NCBI RefSeq assembly: GCF_019654975.1 | Contig: NZ_BPEW01000037.1 | Coordinates: forward strand, 1-41,075 | Length of the DNA: 41,075 bases | Reading direction: 5' to 3' | Source: Shewanella sp. c952 | GTDB taxonomy: Bacteria > Pseudomonadota > Gammaproteobacteria > Enterobacterales > Shewanellaceae | Shown here: in pieces, positions 8,755 through 17,128 of the stretch | Layout: the number at the start of each line of letters is the position of its first letter | How positions within the stretch are numbered: the stretch's first letter is position 1 | The notes under the pieces: model-generated | Databases searched by the model: none | The model's input: only the letters and a program-made list of their open reading frames with translations | Told to the model about the DNA's origin: nothing | Program-made: the position numbers and the translations under genes

Positions 8755-9370
8755 TTACAGATCATAGACGCCCATCATGGTTTTGCATTTTGGAAAATAG
8801 AGCATGAATTCTGATGGTGCTTCATAGTTCTGTGCCATCAGAACTTCAAGGTTTACTCTATCTATGGCCACCTTTTGACCTGAATGGTTAGCAATACTGG
8901 TTAGGTTAATAATTTGTGGGTTACCCGAAGAGGTGGTTTTACCTAACCCGCGTCAATATCTGCTTGTGATGTGACAACCGCCAAAGTGGTCAATATGTGA
9001 GTGGGTAAAAATCACCCCGGTTATAGGTAGGTTCTCAACATTTACCTTTAGCAACTTTAGCCCAGCAACTGAGGCCTCAGGAGAGAGCAACGGATCGATA
9101 ACTGTCCAACTATCTTCGCCATGAATAAAAGTCATCACTGAAAGGTCAAAACCACGTACTTGATAGATACCGTCAGTGACTTTGAATAAAGCAATTTATA
9201 TTGTTTAGCTTTGCTTGACGGACTAGTGAGGGATTAATGGTTTGGCTGTCTTTGTCTTTATCTATAAAACTGAATTTACCGAAACCCCTGATCACTCCGC
9301 CTTTATTGTCTTTAATGGTTTTTCGGACTAAGTGGCAATGAAACCACGAGATGAATTTTTTATATCATTA
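8755..9370 (-). pseudogene. Decayed alkylsulfatase (SdsA-like metallo-beta-lactamase fold)
   Basis: Minus-strand fragments match the SdsA1/BDS1 alkylsulfatase family in the correct order but in broken frames. An N-terminal piece (TINPSLVRQAKLNNIN) shifts frame near 9195 into KVTDGIYQVRGFDLSVM, then the zinc-binding HSHIDHFGG motif. After FGG the frame shifts again (VVTSQADIDAG), an internal stretch is missing, and a later piece begins at GLGKTTSSG and ends at SEFMLYFPK followed by an early stop. Roughly 200 codons of a protein of about 650 residues remain, and the C-terminal dimerisation and SCP2-like domains are absent. The family hydrolyses alkyl sulfates such as SDS. This copy cannot be functional. 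Confidence 0.8.
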
Positions 9371-9405
9371 AAAATGACTTGCGAGCATGAAAGGTGCGAG
9401 AGGAG

Positions 9406-9439
9406 GGCAAACGGTTAGGTTTTACTTGTTCCGTTTGCC
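9406..9439. other. Hairpin downstream of the CBS-domain gene
   Basis: GGCAAACGG and CCGTTTGCC pair perfectly (9 bp) around a 16-nt loop between the alkylsulfatase remnant and the end of the CBS-domain gene. There is no T-run, so a terminator role is uncertain. Confidence 0.4.
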
Positions 9440-9491
9440 AGTCTCAGTTTACTACTTGGTGAGTTAGTCGGTGGTTGTTAGTGCTTAGTTC

Positions 9492-10052
9492 TTAATGTGC
9501 ACTGCTAAATATTTGGCTGAAAGAGGGACGTTGGTGGATCTCTATCGGCATACTCAGTTTTTTTGCTAAATCACTGGCGGCAATTAAGCCACGTATATGG
9601 TGCTGTTGGTGATCAATCACTAGCATATGGTGCAAACTGTTCTCTTTTAGAATACGCACTATGTCGCTGACTTTTGCTGTAGTTATTTGCTCGTAATCAA
9701 ATGCTTGCAGATCTTCTCTATTTACCATGACATCGGTAACAAGCAGTTCTTCGATTGTATGATTTAACTTTTTGGCAGTGAGCAGCATGTTGAGTTCAGA
9801 TAACTCATGCAGTGTTATCACCCCAAGGAACTTATCATTCTTATCGACCACAAGACGCATATTTGCATGAGTTTTCTCCATGATCTCACCTGTTTCTAAT
9901 GCACTGGTAGAAGCGTCAACCACAATAGGGCGAGCGACATCAAAATCGGTAAAGACGTCTAATGCTGGCGAGTCCAGGTAGGCATTCTCTTCTTGACTAG
10001 ACCATAGTAGATGGTCGATTGAGGCTGTGCTAAACAGTTGTAGGTTTCTCAT
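9492..10052 (-). CDS. CBS-domain protein
   Basis: A 186-residue soluble protein made mostly of a tandem CBS pair. The first domain runs from about residue 38 (ARPIVVDASTSALETGEIM) to the middle (RLVVDKNDKFLGVITLHEL). The second starts at VTDVMV and ends with HHMLVIDHQQHHIRGLIAASDLAKKL. CBS pairs sense adenine nucleotides or SAM and usually regulate a partner; this one has no catalytic domain, so it is a stand-alone sensor of unknown target. GGAG precedes the ATG by eight bases. It appears monocistronic. Confidence 0.85.
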   Translation of the reverse strand: MRNLQLFSTASIDHLLWSSQEENAYLDSPALDVFTDFDVARPIVVDASTSALETGEIMEKTHANMRLVVDKNDKFLGVITLHELSELNMLLTAKKLNHTIEELLVTDVMVNREDLQAFDYEQITTAKVSDIVRILKENSLHHMLVIDHQQHHIRGLIAASDLAKKLSMPIEIHQRPSFSQIFSSAH

Positions 10053-10304
10053 GAGTTAACTCCATTGCATTAAAAGGTACGATTCAGGCTTTTCATCTCG
10101 TGTTCTATTTCGTGTCTTCAATAAAACCAAACTTTCAAATTTCAGAATGCGCCGCTTAAACATGCAATTCAAGAAGATGAATAACAATTAACCTTGGTTA
10201 AGCAATTGCTGAAATTGTTGGTGCTAATGTTAAAAACGAAAGAGTTAGCGACGGTTAAAGCTATTATGGAGGAGCATTTTTTAAGCAAGTAGAAGGCTTT
10301 TAGG
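10053..10304. other. Intergenic region with no recognised gene
   Basis: About 250 bp upstream of the CBS-domain gene. I see no convincing reading frame, hairpin or operator; it is bounded on the right by the IS6-type inverted repeat at 10305. With the following remnant, the gene-free stretch totals about 740 bp. Confidence 0.4.
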
Positions 10305-10590
10305 TGGTTCTGTCGCAAAGTTGACGACATGAGCTTCGGTGTTGATGATATTAGAATATTAATTTAGAGCATCCACAGTATGACACTCAACTTCTCAGGC
10401 GGGCATTAGCCACCTGATAGCATCATGCAAGCGCTTCGCCCTTATCTGGCTTATAAACTCAGTTACTGTGAGATTGAGATAATGTTCGCTGAACGTAATA
10501 TCCATTTTGTCTGTTCAACTGTGGGCAGTTGGGTTATCAAATATAGCCGCAATACCTCAGTCTGCGATATAAGCTTTAGGGGACATTTCT
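10305..10590 (+). pseudogene. IS6-family insertion sequence remnant (5' part of transposase)
   Basis: GGTTCTGTCGCAAAG at 10305-10319 resembles the terminal repeat of IS6-family elements. A reading frame begins with ATG at 10380, has an in-frame TAG at 10407, and continues as PDSIMQALRPYLAYKLSY, then FAERNIHF and WVIKYS, which match the N-terminal helix-turn-helix region of IS6 transposases. After about 70 codons the similarity stops, so the DDE catalytic domain and the right inverted repeat are gone. The element is dead and old. Confidence 0.7.
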
Positions 10591-10729
10591 GATACATAAG
10601 CACTGTCTCATGGCTTCAGCAGTGATGAAGTCTGAGTATTCTTTTGTGGATATTGGTGAAGATCATGCTCGTTTTCAGTTTAGTTTTATCTGTTAGGGTG
10701 CATTTCGTATCTCACTATTGAGCATAGGA

Positions 10730-10751
10730 GCGCTATTGCCTACAATAGCGC
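10730..10751. promoter_or_regulatory. Perfect palindrome upstream of the DUF3297 gene
   Basis: GCGCTATTG and CAATAGCGC form a perfect 9-bp stem with a CCTA loop, 37 bp before the start codon at 10789. No T-run follows. It could be an operator or a 5'-UTR hairpin. Confidence 0.45.
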
Positions 10752-10788
10752 ACAATATATTTATTACTTTTGATTACAGGCCAAGACC

Positions 10789-11037
10789 ATGACCGACACC
10801 ACGTCAAAACCCGCTTTACCAGATCGCCTATCCGTTAACCCACGTAGCAAGCACCATGTGAAAGCTATTTTTGAGCATGACATTGGTATTAAGCTTAATG
10901 ACAAAGAGCGTTTTGATGTTGAAGAGTATTGCATCAGCGAAGGTTGGGTAAAAGTGCCATCACATAAGGCGTTAGACCGTCGCGGCCAACCACTTATGAT
11001 AACAGTTAAAGGAACGGTTGAAGCCTTCTATAAGTAG
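10789..11037 (+). CDS. DUF3297 family small protein
   Basis: An 82-residue acidic/basic mixed protein that I recognise as the DUF3297 family from its pattern: PALPDRLSVNPRSKHHV at the start, FEHDIGI, VEEYCISEGWVKVP, DRRGQPL and a GTVEAFY end. The family is widespread in proteobacteria and has no known function. There is no signal peptide or membrane segment. Only a weak AGG precedes the ATG. It is followed by a strong terminator and is preceded by a perfect palindrome. Confidence 0.8.
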   Translation: MTDTTSKPALPDRLSVNPRSKHHVKAIFEHDIGIKLNDKERFDVEEYCISEGWVKVPSHKALDRRGQPLMITVKGTVEAFYK

Positions 11038-11073
11038 ATATCGTGGCTTGAATCGATAAGCTAAGCACTAGCT

Positions 11074-11103
11074 AAAAAAGCGGACCACAAGGTCCGCTTT
11101 TTT
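11074..11103. terminator. Strong bidirectional terminator after the DUF3297 gene
   Basis: GCGGACC and GGTCCGC form the core of a stem with an ACAA loop, flanked by A6 and T6, which extend the pairing to 13 bp. The T-run on the plus strand fits termination of the gene that ends at 11037. Confidence 0.9.
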
Positions 11104-11186
11104 GTACATGGAAGTACTTATCCCAGATCGCCGTGATCCGCTAAGGGTAGCGAAAGAAGGGATTTGTACATGGAAGTACTTATCCC
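11101..11186. repeat. 24-bp direct repeat, two copies 62 bp apart
   Basis: A sequence beginning TTTGTACATGG and ending ACTTATCCC occurs without mismatch at 11101-11124 and 11163-11186. Each copy contains the partial palindrome GTACATGGAAGTAC. The first copy begins inside the terminator's T-run. Function unknown. Confidence 0.75.
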
Positions 11187-11385
11187 TCAAGTTTCAGCCA
11201 CTGGATGCAATTTCATTACAGCTATCTGATCGATGTCCTTTTTATAAAACCTCCCCAAATCAGCCATAACTCTATTATTTTGTTGAACCCTTTTGCGCTT
11301 TTATTCGTAGTTAATCTGTAGCTATAGCGTTTGAATCTCCGCTACAGCCAATATTATTTAAAGCCAATGCTTTTAAAGGGGAATT

Positions 11386-11652
11386 ATGTCCTTATCCAAA
11401 CACCTTGTAGTGTTCAACCATGTAGTTTCCAAAGGGAAAATGTACGATAACAAATACCATCTTGACGGATTAACGGCATGGCATGACTTTGATGGTTACA
11501 CCTGTTATTTGGGATATCAGGAATTAGTGATGACCTTGCAATTTCACGGACGATTTTCCTATGAGTATAAGGATCGTCTTGCCTACAACGAGTTTAATGC
11601 TTTGGTTATCGCCATCGCTAGACGGCTAAATCAGCGCTCGGTAAGCAATTAG
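11386..11652 (+). CDS. Small conserved hypothetical protein (DUF3081-like)
   Basis: An 88-residue soluble protein. The arrangement YHLDGLTAWHDFDGYTCYL followed by LVMTLQFHGRFSYEY resembles the small gammaproteobacterial DUF3081 family as I remember it, but the match is from memory and moderate. No signal peptide, membrane segment or catalytic motif is seen. AGGGGAA precedes the ATG, a strong ribosome binding site. It lies about 150 bp before the photolyase operon and may have its own promoter. Confidence 0.6.
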   Translation: MSLSKHLVVFNHVVSKGKMYDNKYHLDGLTAWHDFDGYTCYLGYQELVMTLQFHGRFSYEYKDRLAYNEFNALVIAIARRLNQRSVSN

Positions 11653-11807
11653 TGTTAGAAATTAGCCAATATTGACAACTAATAATCGAACTCGCTTGCG
11701 ATAGATTCTAGATTTTAGATCTAGCTTAACAACGTTACTCATTTCAGTTTTCAATACCGCTGCTCATTTCGCTTGGCTTAAAAGCGTTCTAACAGGAGGT
11801 TCCTAAG

Positions 11808-11960
11808 ATGAAGAAATCTCAGCTACCAAGTAAAGTTTGCATCGTCTGTTTACGGCCTTTTCTGTGGCGAAAGAAATGGCAGAAAAACTGGCTTGAGGTT
11901 AAGTATTGCTCTAAGCGCTGCGCCGGAAATAAGCAACAGATATCAGGGAGTACTAAATGA
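11808..11960 (+). CDS. DUF2256 family small zinc-ribbon-like protein
   Basis: A 50-residue protein. The sequence KVCIVCLRPFLWRKKWQKNW followed by VKYCSKRC is the DUF2256 signature, with four cysteines in two C-x2-C/C-x3-C pairs likely binding zinc. A full AGGAGGT lies seven bases before the ATG. Its TGA stop overlaps the ATG of the photolyase gene by the ATGA arrangement, so the two are translationally coupled. DUF2256 genes are often found beside cryptochrome/photolyase genes, which fits this position, but the function of the protein is unknown. Confidence 0.85.
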   Translation: MKKSQLPSKVCIVCLRPFLWRKKWQKNWLEVKYCSKRCAGNKQQISGSTK

Positions 11961-13564
11961 GCCCTCAACATCATTCATCAACAGTTCAACCAGCGTCAAC
12001 GCTGAGGTTAATTTTGGGCGACCAACTCAACGCATCGCACTCTTGGTACCAAGAGCAAAACCCTAATACCTTGTATGTGATTGCCGAGCTTCACCAAGAG
12101 GCAAGCTATACACGCCATCATGTGCAGAAAGTGTGTGCATTTTTTGCTGCAATGTCAGCCTTTGCTCAAACGCTCGAATATGCGGGTCACCGGGTACTGC
12201 ACCTGACTCTTGACGATACGGCGTGCTATCAAGATTTACCCGCGCTGTTAACTGCACTTTTTGAACGTTATCAGGTGGATCAGTTTGAATATCAATTAGC
12301 GGATGAATACCGTTTACGGCAGCAATTATCTGAGTTTTCACAAGCTTCGCCAGTTAAGGTACAAGCTTATGAAACGGAGCATTTCTACCTGTCAGACTCT
12401 GAGCTAGATGACTACTTTAGCAAAGGTAAAAAACACCGTTTGGAACATTTTTATCGTAAGTTGAGAGTACGATTTCAACTGTTAATGGACGGTGCACAAC
12501 CCGCTGGTGGGCAATGGAACTTTGATGCTGATAACCGCCAAAAACTCAAAGTCAGCGATTTTGGTGATGTGCCAGAGCCTTTGTTGTTTGCCAACAATGT
12601 TACCTCGATTTTACAGCGGTTACAGCGACATAATATCGATACCATTGGCGTTGCTCACTCTCAATTGCTTTGGCCTGTGACTCACCAACAAGCAAACGAG
12701 TTACTTCAATTTTTCTGTCAGCACTGCTTGATCAGATTTGGGCGATTTCAAGATGCAATGACCGACAAACTTGATGCTAACCAAGGCGAGCTGTTCCAGA
12801 GTAAGCAGTGGTCGCTGTACCATTCACGGCTATCGTTTGCCCTCAATGCCAAGATCCTTAGCCCTCAGCAAGTAGTAAATAGCGCCATTGCTTTTTATCA
12901 CTCGGGTGATTGTGAGGTGAGTTTGTCGCAGATTGAAGGGTTTGTTAGGCAGATTTTAGGCTGGAGAGAGTTCGTTCGAGGTGTGTATTGGGCAAACATG
13001 CCAGAATATGGCCAGCTCAATACTTTGGCTGCACATGCTGACTTGCCTCGCTGGTTTTGGAATGGTGAAACCAAAATGAACTGCCTACATCACGCCATTA
13101 AGCAGTCATTGGATTATGCCTATGCCCACCATATTCAACGCTTGATGGTCACGGGCAATTTTTGTTTGATTACAGGCATAGATCCCAATCAAGTTGATGA
13201 TTGGTACTTAGGCGTTTATATCGATGCCATTGAATGGGTTGAGATGCCCAATACTCGTGGCATGAGTCAGTTTGCCGATGGCGGCATTGTGGGTTCTAAA
13301 GCATATGCGGCAAGTGGCAACTACATAAAAAAAATGAGTGACTATTGTAAAGGATGCCATTACCAAGTTAGCGAGAGTTACACTGATAATGCATGCCCTT
13401 TAAATGCACTTTACTGGCATTTCATGGCGCAACATATTGATGATTTTAAAGCGAATCCTCGCACCAAAATGGTCTACAGCAATTGGCTAAAAAAGCCAAC
13501 GCGAGATAAAGAATTGGTGCTCAAGCGTGCCAAACATCTATTAGCTCATATTGAAGAGCTATAG
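11957..13564 (+). CDS. [4Fe-4S] cryptochrome/(6-4) photolyase of the PhrB/CryB type
   Basis: A 535-residue flavoprotein of the FeS-BCP branch (prokaryotic (6-4) photolyases such as Agrobacterium PhrB), which repair UV photoproducts in DNA with light. The N-terminal Rossmann-like domain starts with LRLILGDQLNASHSW; the C-terminal helical FAD domain contains QILGWREFVRGVYW. Four cysteines, C376, C464, C467 and C480, have exactly the spacing (88, 3, 13) of the PhrB cluster ligands C350, C438, C441 and C454, so the iron-sulfur cluster is almost certainly present. It overlaps the DUF2256 gene upstream by four bases and is followed by a flavin-reductase-like gene, suggesting a light-repair operon with a reductant supply. 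Confidence 0.92.
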   Translation: MSPQHHSSTVQPASTLRLILGDQLNASHSWYQEQNPNTLYVIAELHQEASYTRHHVQKVCAFFAAMSAFAQTLEYAGHRVLHLTLDDTACYQDLPALLTALFERYQVDQFEYQLADEYRLRQQLSEFSQASPVKVQAYETEHFYLSDSELDDYFSKGKKHRLEHFYRKLRVRFQLLMDGAQPAGGQWNFDADNRQKLKVSDFGDVPEPLLFANNVTSILQRLQRHNIDTIGVAHSQLLWPVTHQQANELLQFFCQHCLIRFGRFQDAMTDKLDANQGELFQSKQWSLYHSRLSFALNAKILSPQQVVNSAIAFYHSGDCEVSLSQIEGFVRQILGWREFVRGVYWANMPEYGQLNTLAAHADLPRWFWNGETKMNCLHHAIKQSLDYAYAHHIQRLMVTGNFCLITGIDPNQVDDWYLGVYIDAIEWVEMPNTRGMSQFADGGIVGSKAYAASGNYIKKMSDYCKGCHYQVSESYTDNACPLNALYWHFMAQHIDDFKANPRTKMVYSNWLKKPTRDKELVLKRAKHLLAHIEEL

Positions 13565-13623
13565 CCTGAGTCAAGCTCATTGGATGATCATTCAAGCCAC
13601 TATCATCGAAGGATTAAAGATTG

Positions 13624-14301
13624 ATGAAACATATTAGTTCAAGCGACATTATACAGATGGAGCAGCGCAGCCGGGCAAGGTTGATCAACAGTTTGTCTGG
13701 GTTTAAAAGTGCCAACCTAGTGGCGACAAAGGATAACCGTGGGTGCAGTAATCTGGCCATTGTCAGTTCTGTATTTCATCTAGGGGCGAGTCCAGCGCTA
13801 ATGGGAATGATTATCCGCCCCGATGGTGTACCTAGAGATACGCTAAGCAATATCAAGCAAACGGATAGCTATACCATCAATCATGTGTCGACGTTAATCT
13901 ATCGCCGAGCTCATCAAACATCTGCCCGCTATGACGCCGATGTGTCAGAGTTTAAAGCTGTGGGGTTAACTGAACAGTATATTGAAGGCATTTTTGCGCC
14001 GTTCGTTGAACAAAGTCAGCTCAAATTTTCCTTGCAGCTAAGGCAAGTTACCCCGCTGGCGATCAATGGCACAGTACTTGTTATTGGCGAAGTCGAACAT
14101 ATTATTGTTGATCAGCACAGTATTAAAGCTGATGGTTATTTGGATATTGAGTCTTTAGAGAGCGTGGCAATTTCTGGTCTTGATAGTTACCACCAAACCC
14201 AAAGGCTAGATAGGCTTAGTTATGCAAAGCCAGATAAACCTCTATCCTCTTTGTCAGTTGATGGAATGAGTTTATCGAATCAAAATAAATCGCACCGTTA
14301 A
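13624..14301 (+). CDS. Flavin-reductase-like, FMN-binding split-barrel protein
   Basis: A 225-residue protein of the flavin reductase/flavoredoxin type. The N-terminal half has the split-barrel pattern LINSLSGFKSANLVATKD, NLAIVSSVFHLGASPALMGM and IIRPDGVPRDTLSNI, followed by YTINHVS, all typical of FMN-binding oxidoreductases. The start is the ATG at 13624; a TTG directly before it is also possible. It lies 60 bp after the photolyase gene on the same strand, with AAGG upstream, and probably belongs to the same operon. Its role in supplying reduced flavin to the photolyase is inference. Confidence 0.78.
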   Translation: MKHISSSDIIQMEQRSRARLINSLSGFKSANLVATKDNRGCSNLAIVSSVFHLGASPALMGMIIRPDGVPRDTLSNIKQTDSYTINHVSTLIYRRAHQTSARYDADVSEFKAVGLTEQYIEGIFAPFVEQSQLKFSLQLRQVTPLAINGTVLVIGEVEHIIVDQHSIKADGYLDIESLESVAISGLDSYHQTQRLDRLSYAKPDKPLSSLSVDGMSLSNQNKSHR

Positions 14302-14324
14302 TCGATTTATGGCAGCCACCTAGC

Positions 14325-14607
14325 TAATACCAATCAGTATAAAGATTTGATCGCTCAGCGAGAGTTTAGCGGCTTTGAAGCAAGGCGATGAATGAAGAGC
14401 ATAGTTATTCTACGCTCAAGTTCATTAACGCAGTATCAGAGCCGCTAAAACTCGCCTGTAGGAGTGTTTTGGGCTTGCTACTTCTACGTTGAATAAACTC
14501 ATAAGGGAATAACCATTATGTCATTTATCACTTTGAATTAGCCTGCCTTGAATTAGCTTGCCAAAAACGCTCTGAGTAGATCAACTTCTTATACTGATTG
14601 GTATAAG
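14325..14607. repeat. Structured dispersed repeat, copy A
   Basis: A 283-bp element between convergent genes. TAATACCAATCAGTATAA at the left pairs with TTATACTGATTGGTATAA at the right, and pairing continues inward through TTGATC/GATCAA. Inside, hairpin I has a stem of AGTTTAGCGGC with GCCGCTAAAACT and a tip containing GTTATTC (14404-14410). Hairpin II has a tip ATAAGGGAATAACCATTAT with GAATAAC (14507-14513), complementary to the first tip. No protein is encoded. Confidence 0.75.
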
Positions 14608-14636
14608 TAGCTGGCTTAGGGCTTTAGTCGAAAGGC

Positions 14637-15833
14637 CTACTGCGCTTTTGCTCGCATCAGTTTTATCACATCGAAGACAGCTTGGTATTCTTTGTTAAAG
14701 TGCTCAAAGGGTGCAGGCAGTTCTGACTGAACCATACTGTTTATGGCGATAATAGTGCCAGATTCTGGGTCAGCCCAAATGAGCTGGCCTGCCCAGCCAC
14801 TGTGACCAACACCATACTCATTTATGATGGCAGACTTATAGTAATGGCTGTCGATATGGGTCAGCTGCGCTGGAACGGGTTGACCTGCTTTGGCTGCATC
14901 TTTGATATCTTTAGTGACTTGGGCTTTATCGCTAATGAGTAAGCGACCGTAGCGTGCAAAGTCGATAGTTGAAGACATCATTGAGGCGCCAACCACTGGT
15001 GTGCCTGCAAAGTCGGTACCCATGAACATGGTATTTTCACCACCGACCTCGTGGAACAAGTCACGCACCTGTTTAGCTAAAGGCTCTCCTGTCGCGGCTT
15101 CGACTAACCAACCAACAACACTGGTATTAATGGTGGCGTAATTGGCAATTTCACCTTGCCATTCGTTGCTGTCACCCATCGCTGTAATTGATTCTATCCA
15201 TTCACGTAACTCCATGCGGTCATCATTACGTTGCATACCGATAACGCTTTCATCTTTGTCGAAGTTAGCAAGTGCTTCTTTATCACCGGTGTAAGCAGCA
15301 AGCTCTGCCACAGAGTGGTTAACATTCATAGCGGCAACGTCACCGACTGTTCTGCCTCTAAAACCACTACCTATGGTTGGGATATACTTTTCAACTTTGT
15401 CAGTTAGCTTAATCTTGCCATCTGCAATCGCCTTATTGAGCAGGATATAGCCAATAGACTTAGTTGATGACTGGTCTGAGAAAGTCGTATTGCGGTCGTG
15501 ACCATTTCTATATTGTTCAAGTAGCACATCACCATCGCTATTCATGATAACAACAGAGCCGGTGGCTGGATGATTCAATATGCGAGCGAGTGACGGGATC
15601 TCATGAAGATCATAATCTCGTTTTTGATGATTAACCTGAAAGAGATCTTGTGCATTAACCGCCAGCATATTGGGGTAAAAATCTTTCATCTGTGCTTGGC
15701 CTACGTGGCGTTGCTGCTGCCAAGTATCAATGTTGACAGGTACTTGATTTGACGGCACGTTGTTAGCATGTGCTAACCCCATAGTTGTTGCTAAAGACAT
15801 AGCTATAACCAGTGTTTTAATTGAGTTTCTCAT
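14637..15833 (-). CDS. Secreted serine hydrolase (beta-lactamase superfamily)
   Basis: A 398-residue protein with a signal peptide (IKTLVIAMSLATTMGLAHA, cleavage near A23). S122-S-T-K125 is the nucleophile motif, followed by Y232-A-T-I-N where Y-x-N is usual, and H344-S-G346 as third motif. GWLVEAATGEPL and GWAGQLIWADPESG are typical of the class C beta-lactamase-related esterase/6-aminohexanoate-dimer-hydrolase branch. The real substrate is unknown. GAGG precedes the ATG. A LysR regulator is transcribed divergently from 122 bp upstream, with a palindrome between them, so control by that regulator is likely. It is only distantly related to the other serine hydrolase in the window (2327-3475). 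Confidence 0.8.
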   Translation of the reverse strand: MRNSIKTLVIAMSLATTMGLAHANNVPSNQVPVNIDTWQQQRHVGQAQMKDFYPNMLAVNAQDLFQVNHQKRDYDLHEIPSLARILNHPATGSVVIMNSDGDVLLEQYRNGHDRNTTFSDQSSTKSIGYILLNKAIADGKIKLTDKVEKYIPTIGSGFRGRTVGDVAAMNVNHSVAELAAYTGDKEALANFDKDESVIGMQRNDDRMELREWIESITAMGDSNEWQGEIANYATINTSVVGWLVEAATGEPLAKQVRDLFHEVGGENTMFMGTDFAGTPVVGASMMSSTIDFARYGRLLISDKAQVTKDIKDAAKAGQPVPAQLTHIDSHYYKSAIINEYGVGHSGWAGQLIWADPESGTIIAINSMVQSELPAPFEHFNKEYQAVFDVIKLMRAKAQ

Positions 15834-15917
15834 AACGGTATCCTCGTTGTATCAATAGTGTGATTGCTGAAAACAAGGTTATTATCTATAATTATTTCAA
15901 TATCTGTTAATAGGTTT

Positions 15918-15936
15918 CCTATGGTTTTGTCATAGG
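15918..15936. promoter_or_regulatory. Candidate LysR operator
   Basis: CCTATG and CATAGG form an inverted repeat separated by 7 bp, in the short space between the divergent serine hydrolase and LysR genes. It lies 20 bp before the LysR start, a common place for an autoregulatory site. Confidence 0.5.
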
Positions 15937-15955
15937 TAAAAAGAGAGTTAACACC

Positions 15956-16831
15956 ATGATTAAGCCTGATTTACTCAAATGCTTTATTGCCGCCGCTGAT
16001 ACTGGTTCATTTTCTGCCGCGGGTCGATTGATAGGTAAACACCTCGCGACGGTTAGCGGTAATATTGCACGTTTAGAAGATGAGCTCGGGGTGCTCTTAT
16101 TTGACCGTGATGGTAAGTATCCGCAACTGACAGAGGCTGGCCTAAACCTTTATGATGGCGCTAAGGTCGTGGTTGATAGTGTTGAGCGTTTTACCCGTAA
16201 TGCCAACCAACTCTCTGCTGGAGTGCCCGCCACTTTTACATTAGCGATTGATGAAAATGTCGATTTTCAGCCGATAGCTCTGCTGCTAAAGCAAGCGCAA
16301 CAACAATGGCCGCACCTACGTTTCAAGATATTGTGTCATTGCGTCAGTGACATTTTTGATTCGGTAAGGGAGGGCGAGGTTGATTTAGCTTTGACCCCCA
16401 GCCTTGAAGGAAACAGCCAGTTTTATGAATTTCAGGCGATTGGTCATTGCGACATAATGATAGCTTGTAGCAAGCTGCATCCGCTGGCGAAAAAGCGCCA
16501 AGTGACTAATGATGATTTAATGGCACATACACAAATATTAAGCAGCGCGCTAGATAAGCAAGATACTCTCTATAAAGTGACTAAAATGTCGCCTTCGGTG
16601 TGCTGTGTGAATGGTTACCAGAGTATGTTGCAACTGGTACAAGCTGGGGTAGGTTGGGCGATGCTTTCTTCCACACAAAAGCGAGTGCAAGATATTAAAA
16701 TCTTAACGCCTGAGTTTATGCAAACTCAGATGCAGATCCAATATGATCTCATCTGGCCGAAAAATCAGCCGCTAAATGAGGTGCATCAATTCTTTATCAA
16801 AGGTATTAAGCCGATTTTTTCTAAGGCTTAA
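15956..16831 (+). CDS. LysR-family transcriptional regulator
   Basis: A 291-residue regulator. The N-terminal winged helix-turn-helix covers about residues 1-60 (LLKCFIAAADTGSFSAAGRL, then VSGNIARLEDELGVLLFDR). The rest is a periplasmic-binding-protein-like effector domain (FTLAIDENVDFQPIALLL, EVDLALTPS, AGVGWAML). It is divergent from the secreted serine hydrolase at 14637-15833, the usual arrangement for a LysR protein and its target. The effector is unknown. A GAGAG sequence precedes the ATG. Confidence 0.88.
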   Translation: MIKPDLLKCFIAAADTGSFSAAGRLIGKHLATVSGNIARLEDELGVLLFDRDGKYPQLTEAGLNLYDGAKVVVDSVERFTRNANQLSAGVPATFTLAIDENVDFQPIALLLKQAQQQWPHLRFKILCHCVSDIFDSVREGEVDLALTPSLEGNSQFYEFQAIGHCDIMIACSKLHPLAKKRQVTNDDLMAHTQILSSALDKQDTLYKVTKMSPSVCCVNGYQSMLQLVQAGVGWAMLSSTQKRVQDIKILTPEFMQTQMQIQYDLIWPKNQPLNEVHQFFIKGIKPIFSKA

Positions 16832-16875
16832 TGCCTCTTTCAAGCGAGCTAATACGCTAAACACCGCGTTATTTG

Positions 16876-16899
16876 TGCTCCTGGATCATCGCAGGAGCA
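16876..16899 (+). terminator. Hairpin after the LysR gene
   Basis: TGCTCCTG and CAGGAGCA form a perfect 8-bp stem with an 8-nt loop, 45 bp after the stop. No T-run follows, so termination would need Rho or other help. Confidence 0.4.
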
Positions 16900-17128
16900 T
16901 AACCTCAGCTCCTAGCCTTCCATTAATCATTCAATAAGAAGCTTTGCTGTTTTTATCGGCGATAGCAAATGTAAGCAATTTGTATTGCGAATTTAAGAAA
17001 TAAATCATATTCGAGGCGTATTGTGTTGCTACTAGGTAAAAGTGTGGTCTACCGCAGCATTCTTAATATCGTTTATCGCTACCATTAGCATCGAATTATG
17101 CATGGTTAACTTATTTCAAGGAGTATTT

